From: Sweltsa coloradensis
Lineage: Eukaryota; Arthropoda; Insecta; Plecoptera; Chloroperlidae
Assembly (NCBI GenBank): GCA_024449915.1
Contig: JAMZAV010006147.1
Location: 62,001 to 126,000, forward strand
Length of the DNA: 64,000 bases
Direction: 5' to 3'
Positions 52,533-63,980 of this stretch are shown piece after piece. Under the pieces are notes generated by a model that saw nothing but the letters and a program-made list of their open reading frames with translations, made no database searches and was not told where the DNA came from. How positions within the stretch are numbered: the stretch's first letter is position 1; every line of letters starts with the position of its first letter. The position numbers and the translations under genes were made by a program.

Positions 52533-54236
52533 TTAATTCCTACCCCTGTGGGTCTGCATAATATGCTTCCTGATATCTTGTTTACTCTTAAAACTCTTTG
52601 AACAGATATCACACAGGAATTGTCTGGACTTCAAGTGTATCTTAGAGTGTTTCTGCATATAATCAAAAGAACAATATTCTTTAGAGCAGGTCGGGCACTT
52701 GAATGCTTTCTCCTTCGTGTGGGTTTGTTTGATGTGAGAATTTAGGTGTGACTGACGAAAGAAGCCTTTGTTGCAAATCTACCATGTTTTTGTGGGGCCC
52801 CCATGAACTAGAGGGGAAATTTGAGAGCCCCCGGATGTTTAAATGTCTTTTTTGCAAAACTTTACAGGAAAAATGAACTTGTCGTACTGTGAGAAAACAT
52901 GTGGATTTTCAAAAATGACTGGCTAAAAAAACTCTTGACACAAATGTTGCATCTGAACAATTTCCTATTAGCCATGTGTGTTGACGAATGTCCTTTCAGT
53001 GAAGATGCACGTTTAAAATCTTTTCCACAGTCACATTTAAAGGGCCTCTCACTGCTGTGAGTTTGCATGTGCCTTATGAGAATAGGCTTTAATGCAAAAC
53101 ATTTACCACAAGCATCACAGATTAAACCTTTCTCCCTATGTGACAATGAGTGGAGTTTAAGATGCATTGCACTCTTGAAGGTTTTACCACACGTTTGGTG
53201 CAGACACTTGAACGGGCTGTCTTCATTGTGTATGGGCATGTGTTTCTTAAGACCGTCTTTTCCACTGAAACCCTTATCACACACAGCACACACATAACGT
53301 TTCTTATCAGTATGAATGAGGGAATGCCTCTTTAGATCGTATTCCGTCTTAAATGCGTTTAAACAAATGGGGCACTTGTGTGCCTTAATGCCATGGTGAC
53401 CATAGGGGTGTGAGCTGTGACTTGTGTAAAAAGGTTTTTATCGCAGATTTCACAAGCTTCCCCTAATAGAGGTGAGTGAAAAGAGTGCTTTTCGGGAAAC
53501 TGGCACTTGTAAACCTCTTCCCACATTCTGGGCAAGTGAACGGTTTAGGCACAGCGGTCAAATGAAACAACACATGTTGTTTGAGGCGTCCTTTTTGGGT
53601 AAAACCCTTGTTGCAGAAAGAGCAAACAAACGGCTTCTTCTCAAGATGAATATTGGCATGAGCCTTCAGGTTACTTGCATCTCTAAACACTTTACCACAT
53701 GGACACTTGAATGGCCTGTGTTCACTGTGAGTGCGTAGGTGTTTGGAGAGGTCTCCTTTTGCATAGAATCCATTGCCACACTCTGCACAAGTAAAAGGTC
53801 TCATGCCAGTAGGGTGGCATAGGTGCACAAGCTGGGTTTGTTGTGCAAAATCTTTGTTACAAATCCCACAAACAAATGGTTTCCTAGCCATGTGAGTGTA
53901 AGAGTGTGTTTTAAGTAAGCGTGCTTGCTTAAATGTTTTACCACACGGGGATGGACAACGGAACGGTCTGTCGTCACTGTGGGTGCTCATGTGACGTTTT
54001 AGAATTGCCTTTGTTTTAAAAACTGTGGAACAAACATTACAACGAAATGTCCCTGTTGTTCTCTGTCCTTCGCACCTGGTGTTGTCTTTCAGTTGGCGCG
54101 GCCCGCCCCACCCCCTTTTGGAGGGTTACGTTTGTTACCTTGGTTGATCCCCGGGAGGCGATTTGGGAAACCCAAACCTCAGTGTCGGGCGTTGAGTCGT
54201 CCGGCTGATGGTTGTGACGAGGAGACTCGGTTCCGT
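52533..54236 (-). CDS. C2H2 zinc-finger protein, about 18 fingers, terminal exon with frame breaks
   Basis: The exon runs from a candidate acceptor (TCTTCTGTTGTAG, ending at 54237) to TAA at 52535-52533. Open pieces are 54050-53463, about 53400-52862 and 52780-52533. Breaks lie near 54150, 53440-53470 and 52790-52870, in homopolymer-rich spots, so they may be sequencing errors. Fingers begin with FRCNVCSTVF at about 54035 and end with FLCDICSKSF..HIMQTH near 52560. The middle ones alternate between a CGKxF type with short or odd Cys spacing (CPC, CDC, CPSPC, CLHQTC) and a normal CxxC type. Linkers such as SEHRPFKC, MARKPFVC and LEKKPFVC differ from the TGEKPY form. At least three fingers are degenerate (around 53840, 53480 and 52830). 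It is probably a nuclear DNA-binding regulator; target unknown. The N-terminal exon(s) are not in view. Confidence 0.85.
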
Positions 54237-54389
54237 CTACAACAGAAGATACAAGTCAATCACATGGGTAACTGGAAAGTGGGTTTCATATCAAAACAGT
54301 CGTTGTTTGGTCTGTTAAAATTTACAGGGAACACTTGTGCAGGTCTACTAACAGCCTACTTGGGTCAGCAATGATCAGAGTACCTCTTT

Positions 54390-54600
54390 ATATTGTAGTT
54401 GTATTGTATTGTATTGTTTTATTAGTCACTGGATTACATGGATATGGCTTGTATGGCAATAGGTTATTTGTATCGGGAAGAGTTCACCAGATAAGAAATA
54501 ACGAGAGTATAAAACACATGTTACAGCATGAATGTATGGGTGGTTATTGGGTAGGAAACACATTGTCGCACACTTGTAGGGATGTGCAAACTTAAAAAAA
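54390..54600 (-). repeat. Short retroelement 3' end with (ACAAT)n tail
   Basis: Minus-strand reading ends ccagtgactaataaaacaat and repeats ACAAT three times at 54400-54416. It lies in the presumed intron upstream of the zinc-finger exon. The family is unknown. Confidence 0.45.
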
Positions 54601-54744
54601 AGTTCAAACCAAGTTTGAGTGGAAAAAAGATTGAAATTATAAAAAAAGTTTGATTTAAAAAAATTATTGTAGTGCTGTTCGGGCAACCATTAATTGACAT
54701 GTAAAAAAATGTTTTTTTCCAATTTAAAGATACAAATTAAAAAT

Positions 54745-54928
54745 ACAACATAAATGGAGGATGTACTGATCCAGACATATTGCTATCACCTACTATAACT
54801 GTTTGACATTCCTGTTTCTGTTCCATCCAGTTCGGGAATGTGGGAATGGGAACCTAAAGGAATGTCAAACAGTTATAGTAGGTAATAGCAATATGTCTGG
54901 ATCAGCAACTCCTCCATTTATGTTGTTT
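54745..54928. repeat. Near-perfect inverted repeat, arms of about 68 bp, 46-bp loop
   Basis: The left arm 54745-54812 contains acaacataaatggagg, tgatccagacatattgctat and acctactataactgtttgac. The right arm 54859-54928 is its reverse complement with one substitution in the inner 45 bases and a few differences at the outer end. The loop is ctg-rich with gggaatgtgggaatgggaac. A transcript would form a long stable hairpin. It could be a MITE or a small-RNA precursor; there is no evidence for processing. Confidence 0.85.
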
Positions 54929-54975
54929 ATGTTGTTTGTTTCATGTTCTGTTTGAAATTTTGTAGAAGTTTAATG

Positions 54976-55395
54976 TTTAAATAAATAAAATAAATAAATT
55001 GTATTTAGGTTCCCCAACTCAGTTAAAAAAAGTTTTTCAGTGGGGGACGTAAATCAAAGCAACCAAGCCAACCCTGTGGGGGCCCGACGCAACGAGGGGA
55101 GTGGAGCGAAACCCAACCAAAGACGTATTTTAATGGGAAAAATATAGCAATCAGGGGTAGGACAGTGCAAACACCCGCGGATCAGCCCCAGAATCAACAA
55201 GGCCGATTCAGAAAAACTCTGAATTTATAGTGCTTCGTTGCTAGGACGGCCCCAAAGTCCCGTTTACAAATTCCTAAGACAGAACTGAGGGACTTAAGCC
55301 AAAATCAGAATTAAAAAACTTTGCCCTTTGACGGGAAATCGACCCCTGGATTCTGAGGGGAAGCAGATACGCTAACAAGACCAACGAGCCACACA
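54976..55395 (-). mobile_element. SINE-A, minus copy with (TTTA)n tail
   Basis: The reverse complement shows the head gtgtggctcgttggtcttg, a damaged B box, then aaacgggactttggggccg, the cgctgatccgcgggtgtttg region, ggttggcttggttgctttg, the tail cccactgaaaaac and A/T-rich sequence. Confidence 0.8.
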
Positions 55396-56249
55396 AACCA
55401 ACATACATAACTGGTGAAACTGTGTGAAGCGGCTGCCATGTCAAGTAAATGAGAACACTTATATACACAAAAATTTTGCTGTTTACAAAAATTTTTTGAC
55501 AAATTTGAAAAAAATTTAGGAAATAAAATTTAAAAGAAATGTTATTTTGACCTCAAAATACGTAACTCAGCAGCTCAATTTACGTCGTATTGTATTTAAT
55601 AGCAGCTGTGGGATTACTGTGATGCATCGTACCATAAGCTTGTCAGATAACAAACTGCAAATTTACCCCTCCTCTTCGTAATTATTCAGCACATAATTAT
55701 TTATTATACATGCATAAAGTAAAAATCTTAAAAAATCACCATTACAAAAAATTTTTCGATTCTGGACCCCCCTTGAAAAGAAGTTTGAATAAAAAAACGA
55801 TATAAAATACGAAAAATTTTTTTTAAATTAATTAAAACTCGAATCCGCTAGTAAAACCCTTAGAAACAGAAATTCAATCAAATTCAGGAATAAATGAGAA
55901 ACTTGATATTTTGGTCGCCATCTTAGATTTTAGGGGCTTCCAATTACAAAATTTTAATTTTAACCTTAACTTTCAATTCAGCATATGAAATTACACGCTT
56001 CAAGTGAAAATGTATAAAATCAGACGACAATTAGAGAACAATTCATTTTAGGCCGCCATCTTGGATTTTAGGGGTTTCTGTGTAGGCCTACATTTTTGAG
56101 TGGCCCAATATCCATTAAATCACCTGTAGGGTATGCTCAGTCACCATGCCAAATTTCATGCTTTTAAAACAAAATTTAATTTTTGGGTATTCGCATGCCG
56201 TCGGGTATTTTAAAAAGTGATATCTGATATTCAAGCATATCATGTCCTG
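55396..56249. repeat. Interspersed stretch with a repeated gccatcttgg block
   Basis: The blocks gtcgccatcttagattttag at 55915 and gccgccatcttggattttag at 56055 suggest a worn unit of about 140 bp. The rest shows no coding signal. Confidence 0.45.
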
Positions 56250-56420
56250 ATTAGTTCTCAATCAATCAGTTTGAATCAGCCAACCGATATATAAATATCA
56301 GTAGGTACTAGTATACATAATAATGTGGCACACACAGCTAAATATACAAATATAAGAAATGTTCAAAGAATACAATTTAAAAGTACAATACAAAAATATG
56401 TAACATGGACAAGGTTTTAC
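56250..56420 (+). repeat. Interspersed repeat D, uninterrupted copy
   Basis: It has the order caatcaatcagtttgaatca, gccaacc, tactagtatacataat, ggcacacacagct, aagaaatgttcaaagaatac and acatggacaagg. The copy at 47740 has the same order with the MITE in the middle. Confidence 0.7.
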
Positions 56421-56441
56421 GACTACAGACAGTAAAGTAAA

Positions 56442-56475
56442 ACCGTTGAGTGACTAATATTAGTCACTCAACGGT
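56442..56475. repeat. Perfect 34-bp palindrome
   Basis: ACCGTTGAGTGACTAAT is followed immediately by its exact reverse complement. There is no loop. Confidence 0.95.
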
Positions 56476-56499
56476 AAATCTAACTGCTTACAAAGTCAC

Positions 56500-57000
56500 T
56501 TGATCAACAAAGGAGAGGGAGGGGGACATTATTATAGTAGTTATTATTGTTGTATATAATTTATTCCAGACAATTTGTCCATTTACATTCATTATTTTAG
56601 GTTAGATAAAAATTTAACATAATAACAGATAAAATTCTTAAAGGTTAATAAATAGTAAATATATACATCCACAAATTCAAAATAAAAAATATTTGTCAAC
56701 ATGCAACTTAACAGAAAGGAACATCAATCAAACAAAGGATAACTCATTTCTCCATGTATTTACCAATGTAGATGTTCCAAATATCCGATTTCACAATGGC
56801 GCCAATAACCAAAGACTTGCTCAGGCATAGTCTATCTCCCAACCCAACCCAGACATGCAGTGCGTTGGCGTCCGAACTTCAGCTAACATTTCTGACGCAC
56901 TACAATGCCAAGGAAGTCTTTGAATCACTCTAAACCCATTGTTATAAAACACTAATTTTGTTAATACTGCATTGTAAAACCCATCAGAGAACAAAAGGTA
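56500..57000. other. Intergenic sequence
   Basis: No repeat or coding match. Base quality appears normal until about 57000. Confidence 0.5.
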
Positions 57001-57524
57001 CTGGGTGCCCTCTTTTTTCCCCCCCGGTCCTTTCCCCCTTTTTGGGAAAATTAAAACCCCCGTCGGGAAATTTTTCGACAATGCTATGAATCAAAACTAT
57101 GTCCTTAAACCGGGTATGCTTAAAAAATAATATTTATACCCAAATCATGGGAGAGAGACATTGTATTTATCCATGCGTCTTTTTTACAGCTACATTGCAG
57201 TTTCTTGGATTTATGTCATGAAAAGTCAACCCAAAAAAAAAGGGTTTTGGGGTTTTTTTGGGGGGGTACTTAAGGTAAGAGGCCGTTTAACCGGGGTTCT
57301 TTCGAACCCCAGCAACTTTTTCCAAAAGCTTTTTAAAAAATATTCCTTAAAGGGGGATGCAAAAACCTAAAATTTTATTTCCCCCCTCATAGATGAAGAT
57401 TGTTTTTTGGATTTTCAGATTTAAATACAATCTTTGTTTTTTTCTGCTTTACGTCCAAAAAAATAGCACGGAAAATTTTCTTGGGGGCCCCGGAAATTAA
57501 ACAGGGGGTTTTTTGTTGGGTTTT

Positions 57525-57568
<44 letters not shown>

Positions 57569-60087
57569 GGGGCTCGCGATAATTTAACGAGGGTGGTCGA
57601 TTGAAATTTTTTTTAAAGGAATTTTTTCCATTAAGTTTTTTTGGGGGAAAGTTTTAAAAAAAACAAAATTAATCAAATTTTTTTTAAACCAACGGCACAA
57701 AATTTGGTAAAAAAATTTTGAAAGTGTGGTAGAAAGGAATTTTAATTTATAAAAAAAAGGGGGAAAGGAAAAAAAACAAAAATCTTGCCGGCAAAAAAGG
57801 CCCAAATTTTAAGGGGCCCCTAAAATTTCAAAAAATTTTAAAAGTTTTAATTTTTAACAAAAAGAAAAAATTTTTCCCCAAATAAAGGTTCCCCCAAGGG
57901 GTATTTTTCAAAATAAAGGAAAAAGGGTTTTAAAAACCTTGGGAAAAAAAAAAATTTAAAATTGCCCGTGGCAGCGAAAGTGCTTTAAAAATTTTAAAAA
58001 AAGGAATTGGGAGTAAAGTCTGATCAAACCCCCCGGGGGCTTTTTTCCATTTTTAAATTTGGACTTTAACCGGGGGGGGGGGTTGAACCCCCCCAAATTT
58101 TTTAAAATTTATTAATAATATGTCCCTTTAAAGGGGGGATGCTTAAAATAAACAAAATTTTTTACAATTTTTGGTTACAAAATTTTCAAATTTTGGGAAA
58201 TAACAAGACCCCCCAATAAACAATTCCTTAAAACCACAGTTTTTAAAAATTTTTTTTAAAAAATTTTAACATAAAATTTAAATATCTAAGTTCCCTTTTT
58301 AAAAAAGGGGACCCTTTTAAAAATTAAAAATTTTTTTATTTGGTGGGGGGTTGGTAATGGGGGGTTGTTTTTTTATGTTCCCTTTAGTTTTCTAATTATT
58401 AAAAAAAATAATATTATACTTTCTTCTAAATTTACTATATACCAACTAATATCCAAAAAATTTAATTTTCCATTTTTTGAAAAGCCTTAGAGTTTTTTTC
58501 GTGGTCCCCTTTTTTAAATTTTTATTGTTAAAAATTCCCCTTTTTTTAATAAAAGGGGAAAACCCTTTTTTTTTGTTTTTCCCTGCTAGTTAAAATTCTA
58601 TGCCAAGTTGATTTTTTTTTTCCAAAGGAGGGGGTTAAGAAAATTTTAATACCGGGGCCTTACCTAAAAAAGTAGTCCTTTTTTTGTTTGGGAAAAAAAA
58701 TAAAAAATTTTCAAGGGCCCCCCCCCGGGGTCCCTTTTCCCCCCCTGCTGTGGAAAGTTTTTTTAGCCTTCCATAAACTGGGGCCAATAGGGTTACCTCC
58801 AGATTTTTTTTTGGTAAAGGGATGGCTTTTAAAAATTAAAAAAACATCATTGCCCTTGCCCCTTTTTTTATTTCAAAAACAAAGTTTCAAAATTTTTTTT
58901 TAAAAAAAAATATAAAAAAAGTAATTTTTTTTAAAAAGGGGGTTTTTTTAAAAAACAAAAACCCCCAATATTTTAAAAAAATCATGGGATGTTTTGTGCA
59001 AAAATCAAAAAAAAAATTTTTTTTTGGGGTGGTTTTGGTTTGGCCCCCTGGGGGGTAAAAGGGAGGTTGGGGCTTTTTTTTGGGTGGGTTTTTTGGTTTT
59101 TTGGCGTTTTTTTTGTTTAATACCCGGGGGCACGCGGTCCTTTTGTACGCTGTTTGGGTTTCCCCCCAAAAATGGGGTTTTTTAGAAAATTTTTTTCCCA
59201 AATTTTTTTCTTTTGTGTGTTTTTTTTTTTTTTTTTTAGGTGTGTGTTTTTGTTTTAAAATTTTTCCCCCTTTTTTTTTTTTTTTTTTTTTTTGTTTTTT
59301 TTAGTGGGTTTGGGGGTTGTGGGGCCCCCGTGATTTTGTTTTTTTTGTTTGTTTTTTGGGGGGATGTGAAGGGTTGGGTGTTTTTTTTTTGGGTGGTTCC
59401 TTTTTGTGTTTTTTGTTTTTGGGGCCTTTTTGACTTTTGGGTTTTTTTGATTTTTGTTGGGGTCCGAATTAGTTTTCTGAGTAAAACCGGGGGTTTTTTT
59501 AAAAATTTTTTTAAAAATTTTTTTGTTTTTTTTTTTTTTTGGTGTTGGAAATATGGTTTGTTGCTTTAAAAGGGGTTTGGGTTTTTTTTTTGGGGTGGAG
59601 GTTTTTTTTGTTGATGGGGTTTTGGGGGGAGGGTGGAAAGTTTTTTTTGTGTTTGGGGTTTGTTTTGAATTTTTTTTTTTTTTTTTTTTTTTTTTTGGTT
59701 GGGGGGTTTGTGGGTTTTTTTTGGGTTTAAATTTTGTTCCAAAAAATTTGGGGTTTTGGTTGGGTTTCTTTTTTGATTTTTTAAAAATTCCTTTTTTTTT
59801 TTTTTTTTTTTGTGTGGGAAAGGGTTTTGAAAAATTGGGGGGGTTTTTTTTTTTTGGGGGTTTGGGTTTTGAATATTTCTTTGGGGTGGGTTTTTTTGAA
59901 AATTTTTTGGGGTTTTATTTTTTTTTTTTTTTGGTTTTTTTTTTTTTTTTTTTTCTTTTTTATTTTTTTGAGGGGGGGAATTTGGGGTTGGGGCCCCCTT
60001 TTTTTTTGCCCTTGGGGTTTTTTCTTTTTGTTTTTTTGGGGTTTTTTTTTTTTTTTTTTTGTTTTTGTTTTGAGGTTTATTTTTTTT

Positions 60088-60127
<40 letters not shown>

Positions 60128-63100
60128 AATTTTTTGTTTAAAAAATTTTTTTTTTTTTGTTGTTCTTTGTTTTTTTTTTTTTTTTTGTTGTGGTTCTGGG
60201 TTTTTGTTTTTTTTTTTTTAAATTGTGGAAAAATCTGTTAAATGTTTTGGTGTTTTTTTCCCCTTTTTTTAAATTTTTGGATGGGTTGTGGTTTTTTTTT
60301 TTGGGTTTTTGTTGTGTTTGTTTTTTTTTGTTTTTTTGTGTTTTGGTTGTTTTTTTTTTTTGGGTTGGATTTTTTCTTTTGGAAATTTTGAAAAAATTTA
60401 TGGAAAAATTGTTTTTGTGGGAAAAATTTGGTTTTTTGTGAAAATTTCCTGTGATTGTGTTTGTTTTTTTGTGATTTTTTTTTTTTTTTTTTTTGGGTTT
60501 GGTTTTTTTTTGTCCCTTTGGAGGTTGTTGGGAAAATTTGGGGGTTCTTTTTTTGTGTTTTTTTTTTTTGGAAATTTTTGGGGTTTTATGGGTTTTTTTG
60601 GGATTTAAAAATTTTGGGTTTTTTTTTTTGAATTTTATGTGTTGAATGTTTTCTTGTTTTAAAAAATTTTTTGGGCCCCTTTTTTTCCCCTTTGGGTGTT
60701 TGTTTTTTGATTTTTTGTTTGGGTTTTTTTGTTTGCTGTTTGGTTTTTGGGTTGTGGTTTGATTTTTTTGGGGTTTTTTAAGGTTTTAGGTGTTTCTTGA
60801 TGGAAATTTTTTTTTTTTGGGGTGGTTGGGGGGGTTGGTGTGTTTTTTGTTGTAAAAAAATTTTGGGGGGGTTTTTGGGGTTTTGGGGGTTTGGGTTTGA
60901 TTTTTTTTTTTTGGTTTTTTGGCCCGTTTTTGGGGGTTGTGTGGGCCCTTTTTTTGTTTTTTTTTTTTTTTGGGTTGGGCTTGAAAAAAGGGTTTTTTTT
61001 TTTGTTTTTTGCCCCCTTTTTTTTTTTTTGTGATGTGGGGTTTTTTTGTTGCTGCTATTTTTGTTTTAAAGGGGTGGGGAAGGCCTTCATGAATGGGGGT
61101 ATGTGTTTGGCCCTTTTTTTTGTTTTAAAATTTTTTGGTTTTTTGGGTTTGTTTTTTTTTTTGTTTTTTTTGTTTGGGGGGCCCCCCCTTTTTTTAGGGT
61201 TTTGGTTTTGGTTTTTTTTTGGGGGGAAATTGGTGTTTGGGTTGGGTGGTGATGGTTTTTTGGGGGTTTTTTGTTTTCGTCTCTTCGGGTGGGGGGTTTT
61301 TTGTCTGTTTTTTTTTTGAGTTTTTTGGGGTTGTTTGGGGGTTTTTTGTTCTTTTTTTATTGGTTTTTTGGTTGTTTTTTTTTGGGGTTTTTTTTTAAAA
61401 AAAAAATTTTTTTTTTGTTTTGGTTTGGTGGTTTTTTTGGGGCCTTTTTTTGTTTGGGGTTTTTGGGGAAAAAATTAAAATTTTTTGGGAAAAAAAAAAA
61501 ATTTTAAAAAATTTGGGGTTTGGGGTTTTTTTTGTTTTTTTTTTAAATTTGGTTTTTAAAAGGTTTTAAAATTAAAAAAATTTTTTTGGGTGGGTTTTTT
61601 TTTTGTCTGTTTTTTTAATTTGGTTGGTTGTTTTGTAGTTTTGTTTAAAGTTTTTGTTGTTGTGGGTTTTAGTTGTTTTTTTTTCTTTTGAAAGTTTTAA
61701 AATTTTTAATTTTAAAATTAAAAAGTGTTTTTTGTTTTGTGGGCCCCCTTTTTTTGATGTTTTTTTTTTTTTTTTTTTTTTTGTGGTTTTTTGGTATTAT
61801 TTGGAGTTTTTTTTTTAATGATTTTAAATTTTTGGGTTTTTTTTTTGAAAATTTTTTTTTTGTGTTTGAATTTTTTTAAAGGGGTTTTTTTTTTGGGGAA
61901 AAAAATTTCCTTTTTTAGTCCAAATTTTGGGAAAAAAAAAGGGAAAGTTTTTTTAAAAAAATGCCTGTTTTTTTTTTTGAAAACAAATTTTAAAAAAAAC
62001 CCTTAAAAGGTTTTTTTCCACAATTCATCTACTTTTATTTAAAAAACCCCCAATTAAATTTTGGGGAAACCAAAATTTTTTTAAGAAAACCCCCCAACTA
62101 ATTTTTTAAAAAAAAAAAAAATTTAAATGCCACTTACCAAAGCGGGGCCTCCCAGGTTTAAATAACCCCCCCTTAAACCCAAAAAAAAACCCGCAATAGA
62201 GAATTCCCGGAAAAAAGAAAAAAAAAATTACAATACCCGAAAAAAATTTGGGGGGGGAAAGGGGGGAATTTTTTCCCAAAAAAATACGGGTATTTAATTT
62301 CACTAAAAACAAAAGGGTAAAGAAAAATCAAGGAAAAATTTTTTTTAAATATTTTATTTGGTTTTTAAAAAAAAAATTTCCTTTCAGGGCAGATCTTTTT
62401 AGTTTTTTTGAAAAAAATGAATTTAAAAATTTTTATTTCTGTTTGGAGCTTTAATGTGTGGGCCGCAAAAAAAAAAAAGTGACCCCAAAAAAAAAATTAC
62501 CAAAAAACGGTTCCCCAAACCCCCAAAATTAAGTTTTTGGAAAAAAAAAAAAGGGAAGTTTTCCAATAAAATTTACCCAATTGAAAAATTCCCTTTTTGG
62601 GCTCAAAAATTTTTTAAATCTCTTTTTTTTTGGAATTTGGGGTTCCCAAATTAGCAACATTTTGAAAAAGGGGGATTTTGGAAAAAAACCCTTTAAAAAT
62701 TTGGGGTTAAAATTTTTCTGTTTAACAAAGAAAAACTTAAGGAAGTGGGGGTTTTTTGGTATTAAAATTTAAATGGGGTGGGAATTTTTAAAAAGGACCG
62801 ATTTGGTAGAAAAATAAGGGGGGGGGGGGGAAAAGGGGCCGGCAGGAACTTAAAAATTTTTTTTTTAAAAAATCAAACCCCTAACCCAAAAGGGAAAGAA
62901 TTTAAAAATTTTTAAGATTTTTTTTAATAAAATTATATTATTTTAACCCCCGGGGAAATTTTTTGTAAAAAACCCCCATAGTTTTGAAAAGAGGAACCCC
63001 TCCAAGAATAAAACAAAACGTTATCCTATTAAGTTTAAAAACCCCTTTACAAAAAAAACCCCAATTTTCCGTAAAAAAAGCCAAACCCCCTAAAACCGGA

Positions 63101-63440
63101 TGAGAAAGAAAAAATTTGGAAAAAAAAAAAAAAACCTCCATTTTGGAGAAAAGCGGGAAAAACCCCCTAAATTTCCTTTTAAAAACCCACCCAATAATAA
63201 ACTTTGCATCTACTAAACCCCCTCCCCCTCCCTACCATAAATATTAAAAGGGGGAAAAAAAAAACAAGGCACTTTTGAAAAACAATTTTGGGATTTTTCT
63301 TTTTGTGAAAAATTTTACCCCCCTAACACCTTTCGGAATTGATAAGGTTTACTATAATAAACAAATTTTTGTCAAAAGTATCATTTTTTAAATTTTTAAA
63401 TAGGGGGTCAGGAATGGAACTTAAAAAAATATTTTTTTTT
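57000..63440. other. Unreliable sequence: homopolymer blocks and a T/G-only tract
   Basis: Runs of five to twenty identical bases follow each other throughout. Between about 59020 and 61800 the plus strand is almost only T and G. The open frames there are long only because T/G codons (Phe, Gly, Val, Leu, Trp, Cys) include few stops. No element end, motif or repeat unit can be read. The adjoining parts 58000-59000 and 61900-63440 are equally patchy but use all four bases. Confidence 0.75.
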
Positions 63441-63447
63441 AAAAATT

Positions 63448-63980
63448 CCCAAACGCTTTTTCACGCGCGTTGTTGGATGAGCAAAATTGGTGCATTGAGC
63501 TGCCATGTGTTATGCAGATGGTATTTAAATTGATTTTGTTTAATATTACTATATTTATATTACAACATAAATATATATTTTACATAAATTTGTGATTTTC
63601 ATGAGAAATAATTTTTTTGATTGTGCTCAAATTTCACATGAATATATTAATTCATAAAAATTAAGGTTCTATGAAAAAATCATTGCAATCGGATAAAGCA
63701 TGTAGGTGTTATAAGTTGAAGAAATTTATAAAAATCGTAAAATTGCGATTTTCATAAAAAACAATTTTTCAATTGCGTTAAAAAACGTGGCAGTTCTAAG
63801 TTCAGAGATTTCGAAGGCCTCCAGAAAAATTCATTTCAATTGGAGTATCGAATTAGCCGGAATCGTGTTAACAAACATGCAGAAATAATAACAGAAAGAA
63901 GAAAAAAAAACATTCCGGATATTTTTCCCTAGTGTAGTGGAATGGAATCTTTGCTTCGCTCACTAGGCTCATCAAAAAAC
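63448..63980 (-). mobile_element. R1 element, full length, one to two cores
   Basis: Plus-strand reading: ccaaacgctttttcacgcgc, gttgttggatgagcaaaatt, gcattgagctgccatgtgtt, a core with ggttctatgaaaaaatcatt, then acgtggcagttctaagttc, gagtatcgaattagccggaa, cattccggatatttttccct and the end tttgcttcgctcactaggct. The hairpin stem AACGC/GCGTT is present. Confidence 0.8.

Noticed and set aside
53067..53738. Plus-strand frames over the zinc-finger region.
   Set aside because: They are antisense shadows of the finger repeats.
59240..61500. Several long plus-strand frames rich in Phe, Gly, Val and Trp.
   Set aside because: They exist only because the tract is made of T and G. They overlap in different frames, show no motif, and the sequence itself is doubtful.
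57000..63440. A horizontally acquired or otherwise exotic GT-rich segment.
   Set aside because: The homopolymer texture is the same as in other poor-quality stretches; a technical cause is more likely without read support.
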